Shown here: in pieces, positions 24,971 through 34,231 of the stretch
How the letters are laid out: every line of letters begins with the position of its first letter
Numbering within the stretch: the first letter of the stretch is position 1
Origin: Pedobacter sp. PACM 27299
Lineage (GTDB): Bacteria; Bacteroidota; Bacteroidia; Sphingobacteriales; Sphingobacteriaceae
DNA: 64,000 nt
Reading direction: 5' to 3'
NCBI RefSeq assembly: GCF_001412655.1
Contig: NZ_CP012996.1
Span: 1,178,001 to 1,242,000, forward strand
Notes under the pieces: model-generated
What the model was told of the DNA's origin: nothing
Seen by the model: only the letters and a program-made list of their open reading frames with translations
The model's database searches: none
Translations under genes and position numbers: made by a program

Positions 24971-26452
24971 TTATCTTAAAAGGTTTTTCCAGCTTACTCT
25001 GCTAGAGATCAATTCTTCCAGGTCTTTAATGTCAATTCTTTGCTGTTCCATCGAATCACGGTGACGGATAGTTACGGTATTGTCTTCTAAAGTCTGGTGA
25101 TCTACAGTTAAACAGAATGGCGTACCAATCGCATCTTGTCTGCGGTAACGTTTACCAATGGCATCTTTTTCTTCATACACACAGTTGAAATCAAGTTTCA
25201 GGCTGTTCATGATTTCTCTTGCTTTTTCTGGTAAACCGTCTTTCTTCGTTAATGGGAAGATTGCTACTTTAACCGGTGCTAAACAAGGGTGTAAGCGTAG
25301 TAAAGTTCTGCTGTCTTGTTTTTCTTCTGTACTCAAATCCTGCTCTTCGAAAGCATTGATCATTGTTAATAAAAACATACGGTCTAAACCGATAGAAGTT
25401 TCGATCACGTAAGGAACATAATTTCCGTAAGGCTTGCCTTCTTCGTTTAGTTCGGCGTCGAAATACTGCATTTTCTTACCAGAGAAAGTCTGGTGCTGTG
25501 TCAAATCGAAATCTGTACGGCTATGGATACCCTCTACTTCTTTAAATCCGAATGGGAATTCAAATTCAATATCAGTAGCGGCATTTGCGTAATGTGCTAA
25601 TTTCACATGGTCATGGAAACGGTATTTCTCCGCAGGAGTACCTAAAGCCTCATGCCATTTTAGACGTGCTTCTTTCCAGTAAGCAAACCATTTTGCATCT
25701 TCACCTGGACGAACAAAGAATTGCATCTCCATTTGTTCAAATTCACGCATTCTCATGATGAACTGACGGGCAATGACTTCATTTCTGAACGCTTTACCAA
25801 TCTGTGCGATTCCGAAAGGAATTTTCATTCTTCCTGATTTCTGCACGTTCAAGAAATTCACAAAGATACCTTGTGCAGTTTCCGGACGTAAATATACTTC
25901 TTCAGCACCTTCTGCCATGGCACCAAACTGTGTGCTGAACATCAGGTTAAACTGGCGTACATCCGTCCAGTTTTTTGTACCACTCACCGGACAAGCAATT
26001 TCATGCTCTTCGATCAGTAGTTTTAAGCGTGGAAGATCATCAGCTGTTAATGCATCATCCATATCAGCTTGCAATTTTGCAGCTTTATCAGTTTTACCGT
26101 CTTTCTCGTAACGGGCAATTTTATCTTCTAACAACTGGTCTGCACGGTAGCGTTTTTTCGAGTCTTTATTGTCGATCATTGGATCGCTAAAGCCGTCTAC
26201 ATGTCCGCTGGCTTTCCATACTTTCGGGTGCATAAAGATTGCAGAATCAATTCCTACAATGTTTTCATGCATCTGAACCATGGATTTCCACCAATAAGTT
26301 TTAATGTTATTTTTTAATTCAGAGCCTAATTGTCCGTAGTCATATACCGCACTTAGTCCGTCATAAATCTCGCTGCTTTGAAATACAAAACCGTATTCCT
26401 TGGCATGTGATATTACATTTTTAAATTGTTCGTCGTTAGTGTTCTTTGCCAT
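24971..26452 (-). CDS. glyS: Glycyl-tRNA synthetase (alpha2 type)
   Basis: Class II synthetase charging tRNA-Gly, 493 residues from the ATG at 26452. An upstream in-frame extension (MLIFYICII) is rejected because the promoter -7 box lies inside it. Motif 2 (FRNEVIARQFIMRMREFEQMEMQFF) and motif 3 (SIGLDRMFLL) are intact, and SGTKNWTDVRQFNLMF and RPETAQGIFVNF are diagnostic of the single-chain eukaryote/archaeal-like GlyRS rather than GlyQ/GlyS tetramers. The anticodon-binding domain forms the last ~110 residues (LHPCLAPVKVAIFPL onward). Confidence 0.95.
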   Translation of the reverse strand: MAKNTNDEQFKNVISHAKEYGFVFQSSEIYDGLSAVYDYGQLGSELKNNIKTYWWKSMVQMHENIVGIDSAIFMHPKVWKASGHVDGFSDPMIDNKDSKKRYRADQLLEDKIARYEKDGKTDKAAKLQADMDDALTADDLPRLKLLIEEHEIACPVSGTKNWTDVRQFNLMFSTQFGAMAEGAEEVYLRPETAQGIFVNFLNVQKSGRMKIPFGIAQIGKAFRNEVIARQFIMRMREFEQMEMQFFVRPGEDAKWFAYWKEARLKWHEALGTPAEKYRFHDHVKLAHYANAATDIEFEFPFGFKEVEGIHSRTDFDLTQHQTFSGKKMQYFDAELNEEGKPYGNYVPYVIETSIGLDRMFLLTMINAFEEQDLSTEEKQDSRTLLRLHPCLAPVKVAIFPLTKKDGLPEKAREIMNSLKLDFNCVYEEKDAIGKRYRRQDAIGTPFCLTVDHQTLEDNTVTIRHRDSMEQQRIDIKDLEELISSRVSWKNLLR

Positions 26453-26459
26453 AATGATG

Positions 26460-26467
26460 CAAATATA
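26460..26467 (-). promoter_or_regulatory. -7 element of glyS
   Basis: TATATTTG on the minus strand, 7 nt upstream of the glyS ATG, implying a leader of only a few nucleotides. Confidence 0.5.
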
Positions 26468-26501
26468 GAAGATTAACAAATATATATAGGACCTAAATTC
26501 C

Positions 26502-26509
26502 TACTTTTG
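26502..26509 (+). promoter_or_regulatory. -7 element of the GDPD gene
   Basis: TACTTTTG ends 3 nt before the ATG at 26513, so the mRNA would be leaderless or nearly so. It also argues against the TTG at 26507 as a start. Confidence 0.5.
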
Positions 26510-26512
26510 ACC

Positions 26513-27433
26513 ATGAAACAATTTAATCTGCTTCTGGTAGGCTTGTTAATGCTTGCCGTATCTTGCACAGGACAAACGAAAAACTACATTTCTTTTAGCA
26601 ATGGCGAGGAATTAAGGTCATTTTTAAATAGAAAAACACCTGGTTATCCACTGATATCCGCACATAGAGGAGGACCTATGAAGGGGTTCCCTGAAAACTG
26701 TATCGCTACTTTTGAGCATGCTACAAAATATCAGCCGGTAGTGATCGAGTTTGATGTGGCCTTGAGTAAAGATTCGGTTTTGGTGATCATGCACGACGAT
26801 CGCCTGGACAGAACCAGTACAGGTACCGGAATGATTGGTGATTATACTTATGCAGAATTGCAAAAACTGCAGCTGAAAGATGATGACGGAACTTTAACCC
26901 CTTATAAAATCCCTACTTTAAATGAAGTACTGGTTTGGGGGAAAGGAAAGGTGTTATTTACGATAGATGTAAAAAAAGGAGTGCCATTTTCTAAAATTAT
27001 CGCCGAGGTACGCAAAACAAGATCAGAATCAAATTCCATCGTGATTACTTATAATGACAACCAGGCGGTAGAAGTACACCGTTTGGCACCAGACCTGATG
27101 ATTTCTGCTTCGGTAAAATACGATACAGATTTAGAAAGATTAAATGGTAAAGGGGTGCCAAATAACAGGATTGTAGCTTTCGTAGGCACTTCGCTTCCGG
27201 AACAGAAAGTTTTTCAGGGTTTACATGAAAAGGGGATTACCTGTATCATGGGCACCATGGGCAACTTAGACAAACGATCACTGGCCAGACCAAATGGCAA
27301 ATACTACTACCAGTACCTGGAAAGTGGTGCCGATATGATTTCTACGGACAATCTGGAACTGGCAGGAAAAGAATTCGATCAATATAGAAAAGATAAAAAG
27401 ATTCGTTCTTCACACGTTAAAAAGGTAAAATAA
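26513..27433 (+). CDS. Glycerophosphodiester phosphodiesterase, lipoprotein
   Basis: A 306-residue enzyme that should release glycerol-3-phosphate from glycerophosphodiesters. A lipoprotein signal (LMLAVSC, C18) places it on a membrane face of the periplasm. Catalytic and metal residues are seen in ISAHRGG (H51), FPENC (E61), VIEFDVALSKD (E79, D81) and VIMHDDRLDRTS (H94). One base separates its stop from gldA, so the two are co-transcribed and probably translationally coupled. Start chosen at ATG 26513 because it gives a clean signal peptide and because of the -7 box just upstream. Confidence 0.9.
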   Translation: MKQFNLLLVGLLMLAVSCTGQTKNYISFSNGEELRSFLNRKTPGYPLISAHRGGPMKGFPENCIATFEHATKYQPVVIEFDVALSKDSVLVIMHDDRLDRTSTGTGMIGDYTYAELQKLQLKDDDGTLTPYKIPTLNEVLVWGKGKVLFTIDVKKGVPFSKIIAEVRKTRSESNSIVITYNDNQAVEVHRLAPDLMISASVKYDTDLERLNGKGVPNNRIVAFVGTSLPEQKVFQGLHEKGITCIMGTMGNLDKRSLARPNGKYYYQYLESGADMISTDNLELAGKEFDQYRKDKKIRSSHVKKVK

Positions 27434-27434
27434 A

Positions 27435-28142
27435 TTGAGCATTCAGGTCAGTTCACTCAGCAAGCATTTCGATCAGCAGAAAGCGGTAGATGGCATTAGC
27501 TTTAATGCTAAGCCAGGTAGGATTTTAGGATTTTTAGGCCCGAATGGTGCCGGGAAATCTACTACGATGCGAATGCTGACGAGTTATCTGAGCCCTACAT
27601 CCGGCACCGCGAGTCTATGCGGCTTTGATGTCCGGACACAGTCGATTGAAGTCAGAAAGATCATGGGCTACCTTCCGGAAAACACTCCTTTATATGCGGA
27701 TATGTATGTGCAGGAGTTTTTATTGTTTGTAGCGGAAACCTATCAATTGAAAGAGGCGAAGCAGCGCGTAAAGGAAACCATTGAAAAGGTGGGGCTTGCT
27801 GCGGAACAGCATAAGAAGATTGCCATGCTCTCTAAAGGATACAAGCAAAGGGTTGGTCTGGCACAGGCGATCATTCATGATCCGCAGGTGCTGATTTTAG
27901 ATGAACCCACTTCAGGATTGGATCCCAATCAGCTCACAGAGATCAGGGAACTGATCAAACAGCTGGGTAAAAATAAGACAGTGATCATTTCTACACACAT
28001 TATGCAGGAAGTAGAGGCCATCTGTGATGAGGTCATTATCATTGATAAAGGGCGGATTGTAGCGAATGCATCAATTGATGAACTCAAAAAAGAACACCAA
28101 CTGACTTCTTTAGAGGATATTTTCAGGAAATTGACTTCCTGA
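27435..28142 (+). CDS. gldA: ABC transporter ATP-binding protein, GldA-like
   Basis: 235 residues from a TTG start directly after the GDPD stop. Walker A GPNGAGKST is at 35-43, the signature LSKGYKQR at 132-139, Walker B VLILDEPTSGLDP at 152-164 and the switch His in ISTHIMQEVEA. The wording FLGPNGAGKSTTMRMLT, GYLPENTPLYADMYVQEFL and the short length match GldA, the ATPase that works with GldF and GldG in Bacteroidota. Those partners lie 8 kb downstream at 36143-38541. In gliding species the complex is needed for motility; in non-gliders its role is unclear. Confidence 0.82.
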   Translation: MSIQVSSLSKHFDQQKAVDGISFNAKPGRILGFLGPNGAGKSTTMRMLTSYLSPTSGTASLCGFDVRTQSIEVRKIMGYLPENTPLYADMYVQEFLLFVAETYQLKEAKQRVKETIEKVGLAAEQHKKIAMLSKGYKQRVGLAQAIIHDPQVLILDEPTSGLDPNQLTEIRELIKQLGKNKTVIISTHIMQEVEAICDEVIIIDKGRIVANASIDELKKEHQLTSLEDIFRKLTS

Positions 28143-28233
28143 TGAAGATTTTTTGAGGTGTTTATCGCCATTGGCCAAGTTTTTGTATTTGTGTATTGAT
28201 TTTATATCAATAATAAAAATTAAACTTAAACAC

Positions 28234-28758
28234 ATGAAAAAATTATTTTTACTAACAGCGATCGCAGGTATTTTTGCATTTTCAACTGCTCAGGCTCAGA
28301 AAGATCCTGCTATGAATGGACCTAAGTTAGGTATAGGTGCAGAATTCGCGTTCCCAGTAGGAAACTTTGGAGATTTCCAGAACTTCGGTTATGGTGGATC
28401 ATTAAACTACCAACACCCAATCGCGCCGAATTTGAATTTAACAGGAAGTGCCGGATACATTAATTTCGAGTCAAAAGAGATATTAGGTACTAAATTCAAT
28501 TCTGGATTTATTCCTGTTAAAGCTGGTGCGAGATATTTCCTTGCAGAGAACTTTTACATCAACGGTGAACTAGGTGCATCATTTGCAACGGGTAGCAATA
28601 ATAGCGGAACAGCTTTCGTATACTCTCCAGGTATTGGTGTTGAATTCCCTGTTTCAGATAAATCATCAGTTGATTTAGGCGGTCGTTACGAGGGCTGGTC
28701 TAACAATGGTACAGCTTCTTTCTTTGGTATCAGAGCAGCATTTAACTTCGGTTTGTAG
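28234..28758 (+). CDS. Small outer-membrane beta-barrel protein
   Basis: A 174-residue secreted protein. The start is set at ATG 28234, which gives a clean signal peptide (MKKLFLLTAIAGIFAFSTAQAQ minus its last residues). An in-frame TTG at 28153 would add 27 implausible residues. The mature part alternates hydrophobic and polar residues with aromatic girdles (LGIGAEFAFPVGNFGDFQNFGYGG, GRYEGWS, IRAAFNFGL), an eight-strand OmpA/OmpX-like barrel. Function unknown. A strong terminator follows. Confidence 0.8.
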   Translation: MKKLFLLTAIAGIFAFSTAQAQKDPAMNGPKLGIGAEFAFPVGNFGDFQNFGYGGSLNYQHPIAPNLNLTGSAGYINFESKEILGTKFNSGFIPVKAGARYFLAENFYINGELGASFATGSNNSGTAFVYSPGIGVEFPVSDKSSVDLGGRYEGWSNNGTASFFGIRAAFNFGL

Positions 28759-28797
28759 GCTATACTAATTTTATACTGTGCCGGTTTAGCACAGTTG

Positions 28798-28836
28798 CAA
28801 GGCCTTCCTGTTTCTAGGAAGGCCTTGTTTTTTTTA
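28798..28836 (+). terminator. Strong terminator of the beta-barrel gene
   Basis: Perfect 12-bp stem CAAGGCCTTCCT/AGGAAGGCCTTG with a short loop, followed by eight Ts. Confidence 0.9.
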
Positions 28837-29531
28837 TTCCTTATTTATCAATGCCAACTTCTGTTCGAATCTGTATTGATCTCATCATGATATGGTATTA
28901 TTGCTTCACTCAGGTCTTACCAGTGTAATGAGCCAGGCTCCAATTATTATCTGATTGAGCAGGCCAGATTGTCCCCATTTCGAAGACATCCAGGTAGCAT
29001 ATATTTGACCATTTTTCCCCTTAAAAAAAGACGGATTTTTAGAGATTTTTTAAAACATTATGTCCGACTTGATCGGTTTTGGGAAGAATTTGATTTTTCA
29101 GCCCTTATTTTCAGGTCAAAATCGTCTTGTTTTAGGTCATTTTTAGCCCATAAAAATCCAATTTTAGAAAAAAAAGAAATTATTTTAAACTTTTTTTGTT
29201 TAATTATTTGTAGTGTAAAATTAACACTAACCGCTTCTTTTGGAGAAGATTTGTAACGATGCTTTTACTTTGTCAATTTAAAGTAAAAAGATAATATTTT
29301 CTAGCAGCTATTTACTTAAAACCAAGTCATTTCTCAATAAGTTAATTTTTTATACTCAGGTGATTTTTTTTAAATCACTTTTTTACCTTCTCCCGGAAGG
29401 TTTTTAGAAAAATCAACTACTTGTACACTTATCTATTTTATTCACAACGCTTAATGACTTATTAAAAAAATATAAAAGTATTGAATTCTTAATTTAACTT
29501 TTTATATGTTTATGTAAACCAAACGCCAAAT
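28837..29531. other. AT-rich intergenic leader of the ROK gene with four inverted repeats
   Basis: No credible gene; a 95-codon frame at 28969-29256 has no RBS or family resemblance. Inverted repeats seen: TAGTGT/ACACTA (29211-29229), TTTTACTTT/AAAGTAAAA (29263-29288), GTGATTT/AAATCAC followed by a T-run (29360-29384), and ACCTTC/GAAGGT followed by Ts (29385-29405). The last two look like tandem terminators on the plus strand. The first two look like operators. The regulated gene is probably the ROK gene at 29532. Confidence 0.4.
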
Positions 29532-30722
29532 ATGTCTGCAACAATAAAAAAGAGTGCGCAACTAAGAAGAGAACTACTTAGGCACTTGTATTCAGGCTTC
29601 TCACTTTCTTTGAATGAGCTCAGTAAACTGACTCAGAAGAGCCTACCTATTGTGACTGCCGTAGTGAACGAACTCATCACTGATGAATTTGTCATCAGCG
29701 ATGGCCTTGCACCTTCCAGTGGTGGAAGAAGACCATCCATGTTTCTATTGAATCCTAAAAAAGAACGTTATATCGTTTCCGTTGCTGTAGATCAGATGGT
29801 TACCCGTATGGTCATCTATAATTTAACCCATCAAATTCAACTCCCGCTTCAGGTGATTGAAATAGATACTTATACAGATACCGATGCGCTGGAGAAATTA
29901 ATTGCTTTTATCCAGCTTAATCTGGAGAAATCTGCCATTAATCCGGATCATATATTGGGGATCGGCATTGGTATGCCTGGTTTCGTCAATATCGAAGAAG
30001 GAATCAATTACACCATATTTCCGATCAGCGAGGGGGAGAACCTGAGAGATTACCTGAGTGAGAAATTAAATCTTCCGGTTTTCATCGACAATGATTCCAG
30101 TTTAATTGCTATGGCAGAGCTGAAGTTTGGAAAGGCCAAAGGAAAGCAAGATGTGATGGTGATCAATATGGGCTGGGGTACCGGACTGGGAATGATTATA
30201 GACGGAAAGATCTTCAGAGGTCATAGTGGTTTCGCAGGTGAATTTAGTCACATTCCGCTGTCTGGAAGCAACCAATTGTGTTCCTGTGGCAAGCGTGGCT
30301 GTCTGGAAGTAGAAACTTCCTTATTGGTCATGGCAAAAAAAGCAAAAGCTCAGGTAGAAGCAGGGGTAGAATCCAGTATGAAACGCTTGTTTCTGGATGG
30401 ATCCAAACATGATGGCGACCATTTTCTGGAAGCCGCGCGTTCTGGCGATCCATTGGCTGTTTCCATCTTAGCTGATGCCTCTTTCCATTTAGGAAAAGGT
30501 GTAGCCACCTTAATCCACATCATGAATCCCGAAAAAATTGTATTGAGCGGCAGGGGCGCGATTGCAGGAAAGATGTTTATGCCTTCTATTCAGCAGGCTA
30601 TTAATGAATTCTGTATTCCCAGGATTGCAGAATGTACCCATATTGAAGTTTCTGAGATCGCCAATGATGCGGAATTACTCGGTGCAGCCAATATGGTGAT
30701 GGAAAGATCCGAATTTTCATAA
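29532..30722 (+). CDS. ROK-family transcriptional regulator (NagC/Mlc-like)
   Basis: 396 residues. An N-terminal winged helix-turn-helix (about 12-60: SLNELSKLTQKSLPIVTAVV, then GRRPSMF) is fused to a ROK sugar-kinase fold. The ROK zinc site is C250, C252 and C257 in CSCGKRGCLE, and GFAGEFSHIPL supplies the upstream His and Glu. NMGWGTGLGMII is the phosphate loop. It probably binds a sugar or sugar phosphate and represses the SusC/SusD genes that start 68 bp downstream. Kinase activity is not excluded, but the DNA-binding domain favours regulation. Confidence 0.88.
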   Translation: MSATIKKSAQLRRELLRHLYSGFSLSLNELSKLTQKSLPIVTAVVNELITDEFVISDGLAPSSGGRRPSMFLLNPKKERYIVSVAVDQMVTRMVIYNLTHQIQLPLQVIEIDTYTDTDALEKLIAFIQLNLEKSAINPDHILGIGIGMPGFVNIEEGINYTIFPISEGENLRDYLSEKLNLPVFIDNDSSLIAMAELKFGKAKGKQDVMVINMGWGTGLGMIIDGKIFRGHSGFAGEFSHIPLSGSNQLCSCGKRGCLEVETSLLVMAKKAKAQVEAGVESSMKRLFLDGSKHDGDHFLEAARSGDPLAVSILADASFHLGKGVATLIHIMNPEKIVLSGRGAIAGKMFMPSIQQAINEFCIPRIAECTHIEVSEIANDAELLGAANMVMERSEFS

Positions 30723-30790
30723 GCACAGTTATCACATAGATAGAACCATCCTTTACCAATTATACAAACCCAATTCTAAACTAAAAAACT

Positions 30791-33700
30791 ATGACTAAAC
30801 TACTACTAAAAATGACATGGCTCAGCTGTGCCATGTTATTCTGGAGCATCGGCGTCTTTGCCCAGACCGGTCGTACCGCAACAGGTACCGTAAAGGATGA
30901 ATCAGGCACACCCATGCCCGCAGTAAGCGTCCGGGTGAAAGAAACAAAAAAATCAACCAGCACCAATTCAGAAGGAAAATTCTCCATTGAAGCAGTCGCG
31001 GGAAATACACTGGAATTCAGATACCTTGGCTATGCCAGTAAAGAACTGAAGGTGGGAACTGATATGGTTCTAAACGTAAGTTTAGCACCTACAGATAATG
31101 CCTTGAAGGAAGTAACCGTAGAAGGTGCACTCGGTGTGAAAAAGATCGATAGAAACCTGGGGTATTCTGTCACCAAGATCAAAGGAGATGAGATTACACG
31201 TACCAATACGGTGAACCCCATTACAGGTTTACAAGGTAAGGTTGCCGGTGTGAATATCAATGTGGTGGGAACTGCAGGAGTCCAGACTTCTCCTTACATC
31301 CAGATCAGGGGTGCTAAAGTTCTGGGAAGTGGAGAAAGACAGGCCAATAATCAGCCAATCTTTGTAATTGATGGTCAGGTGATCACCAATAACATTGTGA
31401 ATGGTGATGCCAGTGATGGTGGTTCTCAGCTTAAAAACTTAAACCCGGATGATTATGAATCGATCACGATCCTAAAAGGTGCAGCAGCAACTACATTATA
31501 CGGTTCCAGAGGCTTAAATGGAGCAGTAGTGATCAACACTAAAAGAGGTAAAAGTGGCCAAGGATTAGGCATTGAGGTGAGTAGTACTTATCAGATCACT
31601 GATGTTTATAAGAGTTTTATGGACCTTCAGAATGATTATGGTATGGGAAGTTTTGTGACCAGAGAAGGCGCATTCAGACCAGATGGTACGCAAAGTAGAA
31701 CGAATGGTAACTGGGGGCCGAAATTCGATGGAAGGTTAACACCTGCGATCTATAACCCATCAAAAATGGTGGCTTATGAAGCACAGCCAGACAATTGGAA
31801 AACCTTTTACCGCAATGGAAATTACATCAATAACAACGTTGCTTTAGGTGGAAGTACAGATAAATTCAATTACCGTGTTTCTTATTCTAATACCAGCAAC
31901 AAAGGAACACTGCCTAATAACGGATTGAAAAGAGATGCGATAGACCTTAAAATTGGTGGTGAAATCAATAAGATCTTCTCTTCTGAAATGGGATTGAGCT
32001 ATGCAAATACGGTGACTAAAAACTATTATAACCAAGGTAGGTATTCTACAATCGGTGATAATGCTTTAGCTTTCAGTACTTACTATTTGCCTAGAAACCT
32101 GGATTTTGCGGATTGGTATGCCAACTACAGAAATCCTGCAAATAACGAAATTTATACCTATAGCAGACCTGGAGGGAACTTTGATGCCGTGGTCAATACT
32201 TTTTCAAGAATCGACAAAAAGAACTATGCAAATCATGAAAATTCTTTATTAGGTTTTCTTCAGTTGAAAGCTCAGGTGAATCCATGGTTAGATTTTAGTG
32301 CAAGAGGTAACTTTAATTACCAGAAAAACTTTGAGGAAACTAAGGAGTATGGGAATGAAAAAGACAACAAAGGAGGATATTATAGTGTAGGTGGTGGTTA
32401 TTCAACAGATTATACCTTATTGTTCATGGGACATGCCAATAAAGACATTAATGAAGACCTGAATGTTGATTTTAGGTTGATCAATGAGATTTATGGCAAT
32501 AAACTGGGAGAGACTTATAGTGCGGCTACCAGTGGTGGTTTAGCGGTTCCTAATAACTTCTTCCTTGCCAACTCCATTCAGCCAGTAGAAGGCGGCCCAG
32601 GTAATACGACCACCAGAAAATATGGTATTTCTTTGCCTTCTTCTCTAACTATTGGTTTGGCAGGAGTAGTGAATTTTGCTTATAAAAAATACCTGAATTT
32701 AGAGATCTCTGGACGTAATGACTGGATTTCTACGTTAACTTATCCAACAATTGTTCCGGGTAAGAACAACAACTCTGTATTTTATCCTTCTGCAAACCTA
32801 TCTTATATTTTCTCTGATCACTTTAAAGATAAAATGCCATCCTGGTTGTCATTTGGAAAGATCAGAGCTTCCATTGCTTATGTTGGTAGCGCGGGTATTG
32901 CCAGAGCCTTTGATACTGGTGCTGGATATGCGCCAAGTGTGATGGTGGACATCAATGGCAAAACAGTGCCTTTAGCCACGCAAATCAATGGGGATACTAA
33001 ACCAAATTATGACCTTAAAGCACAAAGACAACGCGAAATAGAATTTGGTACAACCCTGTCCTTCTTGAAAAATAGAATTGATGTTGATGTAGCCTGGTAT
33101 AAAGGAAATACCTTCAATCAGCTATTGAAGCTGGATGGTGTTTATGAAACCGGTTATCCTAAATCGTTCTTTAATGCGGGAAATATTCAGAATCAAGGTT
33201 TTGAAGCCACAATTAGCGGATCTCCAGTTAGAACGAAAGACTGGGGTGTAGATTTATCCCTTAACCTGGCGCATAATAGAAGTAAGATCATTGAATTTGG
33301 TAAAGGAATCAAAGCCTGGAACATTACAGGAGATTATGAAGGTGGACAGGTTTGGGCTTATGAAGGCGGCGATTTTGGCGTGCTTGAAATGCGTGCAAAT
33401 ACCACAGTAAAGATTGATCCGGCCACAGGTTTCCCTTTTATCATCAATGCGCCTAGATTGGCAAATGCAGATCCAAACTTGAAATATAATGTAGCCAATT
33501 ATAACCTGGTTGACAATGAGGAAAGTGACCTGCCAAATGGAAGGTTGCCAATCGGTAGAGTAGAGCCAAGCTTAACAGGCGGATTCTCTGTGAACTTAAG
33601 GTATAAGAACTTCAGCTTGTTTACACAAGTAGATGCTCGTTTCGGTGGTTATGTGTACTCAGAAACTTACGCCTATTCTATGGGTAATGGTGTTCCTTTG

Positions 33701-34213
33701 GCTTCGTTGAAATATCGTGATCAGGCACATGGTGGTGTTGCCCGTATCGATTCTTATACAGGTCAAACAGTATATGATGGTGCGATTCCAGATGCTGTTT
33801 TTGCTGCTGGACAAATGAGTTTAATTGATCCTACTAAATCAATCGGAGGAATGACCTTCAGAGCTGCTTATGATCAAGGATTGGTAGAACCATGGAAAGC
33901 TTCTGTTTATTATTCTTACACTAAAGGATGGCAGAATGCATTGAACAACTCAGGAGCTATTTCTAAAATGTCATGGATCATGATGCGTGAGGTGACTTTA
34001 GGTTACCAGATCCCTACTCAAATTCTGGATAAAGTGAAAATTAAAGGTGCGCGCATCAACTTTACAGCGAGAAACCTGGGTTACTTATACAACAGCTTAG
34101 TGGGTGGGCAAAACCCAGAATCTGTTCAAAGTAACGATCCTTTTAGCCCATGGATTACTGGTGGTGTTCCTTTTACCAGGAATTATGCAGTTTCCTTAAA
34201 TGTTAAGTTCTAA
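30791..34213 (+). CDS. SusC/RagA-family TonB-linked outer-membrane transporter
   Basis: An importer of 1140 residues. Signal peptide ends at VFAQ (about 25), then a CarboxypepD_reg-like domain (about 28-105), then the SusC plug with AAATTLYGSRGLNGAVVI, and a 22-strand barrel ending FTRNYAVSLNVKF. It forms a lidded pair with the SusD protein encoded 18 bp downstream and imports an oligomer, usually a glycan or peptide. No hydrolase is adjacent, so the ligand cannot be guessed. Likely controlled by the ROK protein upstream. Confidence 0.93.
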   Translation: MTKLLLKMTWLSCAMLFWSIGVFAQTGRTATGTVKDESGTPMPAVSVRVKETKKSTSTNSEGKFSIEAVAGNTLEFRYLGYASKELKVGTDMVLNVSLAPTDNALKEVTVEGALGVKKIDRNLGYSVTKIKGDEITRTNTVNPITGLQGKVAGVNINVVGTAGVQTSPYIQIRGAKVLGSGERQANNQPIFVIDGQVITNNIVNGDASDGGSQLKNLNPDDYESITILKGAAATTLYGSRGLNGAVVINTKRGKSGQGLGIEVSSTYQITDVYKSFMDLQNDYGMGSFVTREGAFRPDGTQSRTNGNWGPKFDGRLTPAIYNPSKMVAYEAQPDNWKTFYRNGNYINNNVALGGSTDKFNYRVSYSNTSNKGTLPNNGLKRDAIDLKIGGEINKIFSSEMGLSYANTVTKNYYNQGRYSTIGDNALAFSTYYLPRNLDFADWYANYRNPANNEIYTYSRPGGNFDAVVNTFSRIDKKNYANHENSLLGFLQLKAQVNPWLDFSARGNFNYQKNFEETKEYGNEKDNKGGYYSVGGGYSTDYTLLFMGHANKDINEDLNVDFRLINEIYGNKLGETYSAATSGGLAVPNNFFLANSIQPVEGGPGNTTTRKYGISLPSSLTIGLAGVVNFAYKKYLNLEISGRNDWISTLTYPTIVPGKNNNSVFYPSANLSYIFSDHFKDKMPSWLSFGKIRASIAYVGSAGIARAFDTGAGYAPSVMVDINGKTVPLATQINGDTKPNYDLKAQRQREIEFGTTLSFLKNRIDVDVAWYKGNTFNQLLKLDGVYETGYPKSFFNAGNIQNQGFEATISGSPVRTKDWGVDLSLNLAHNRSKIIEFGKGIKAWNITGDYEGGQVWAYEGGDFGVLEMRANTTVKIDPATGFPFIINAPRLANADPNLKYNVANYNLVDNEESDLPNGRLPIGRVEPSLTGGFSVNLRYKNFSLFTQVDARFGGYVYSETYAYSMGNGVPLASLKYRDQAHGGVARIDSYTGQTVYDGAIPDAVFAAGQMSLIDPTKSIGGMTFRAAYDQGLVEPWKASVYYSYTKGWQNALNNSGAISKMSWIMMREVTLGYQIPTQILDKVKIKGARINFTARNLGYLYNSLVGGQNPESVQSNDPFSPWITGGVPFTRNYAVSLNVKF

Positions 34214-34231
34214 TCCCTAAAAATTAAAAAA

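Noticed and set aside
28153..28233. Upstream TTG start for the small barrel protein
   Set aside because: It would place 27 residues before an ideal signal peptide that begins at 28234.
28969..29256. 95-codon plus-strand frame
   Set aside because: Phe/Lys/Arg-rich translation of AT-rich DNA, in the inverted-repeat leader of the ROK gene, with no recognisable domain.
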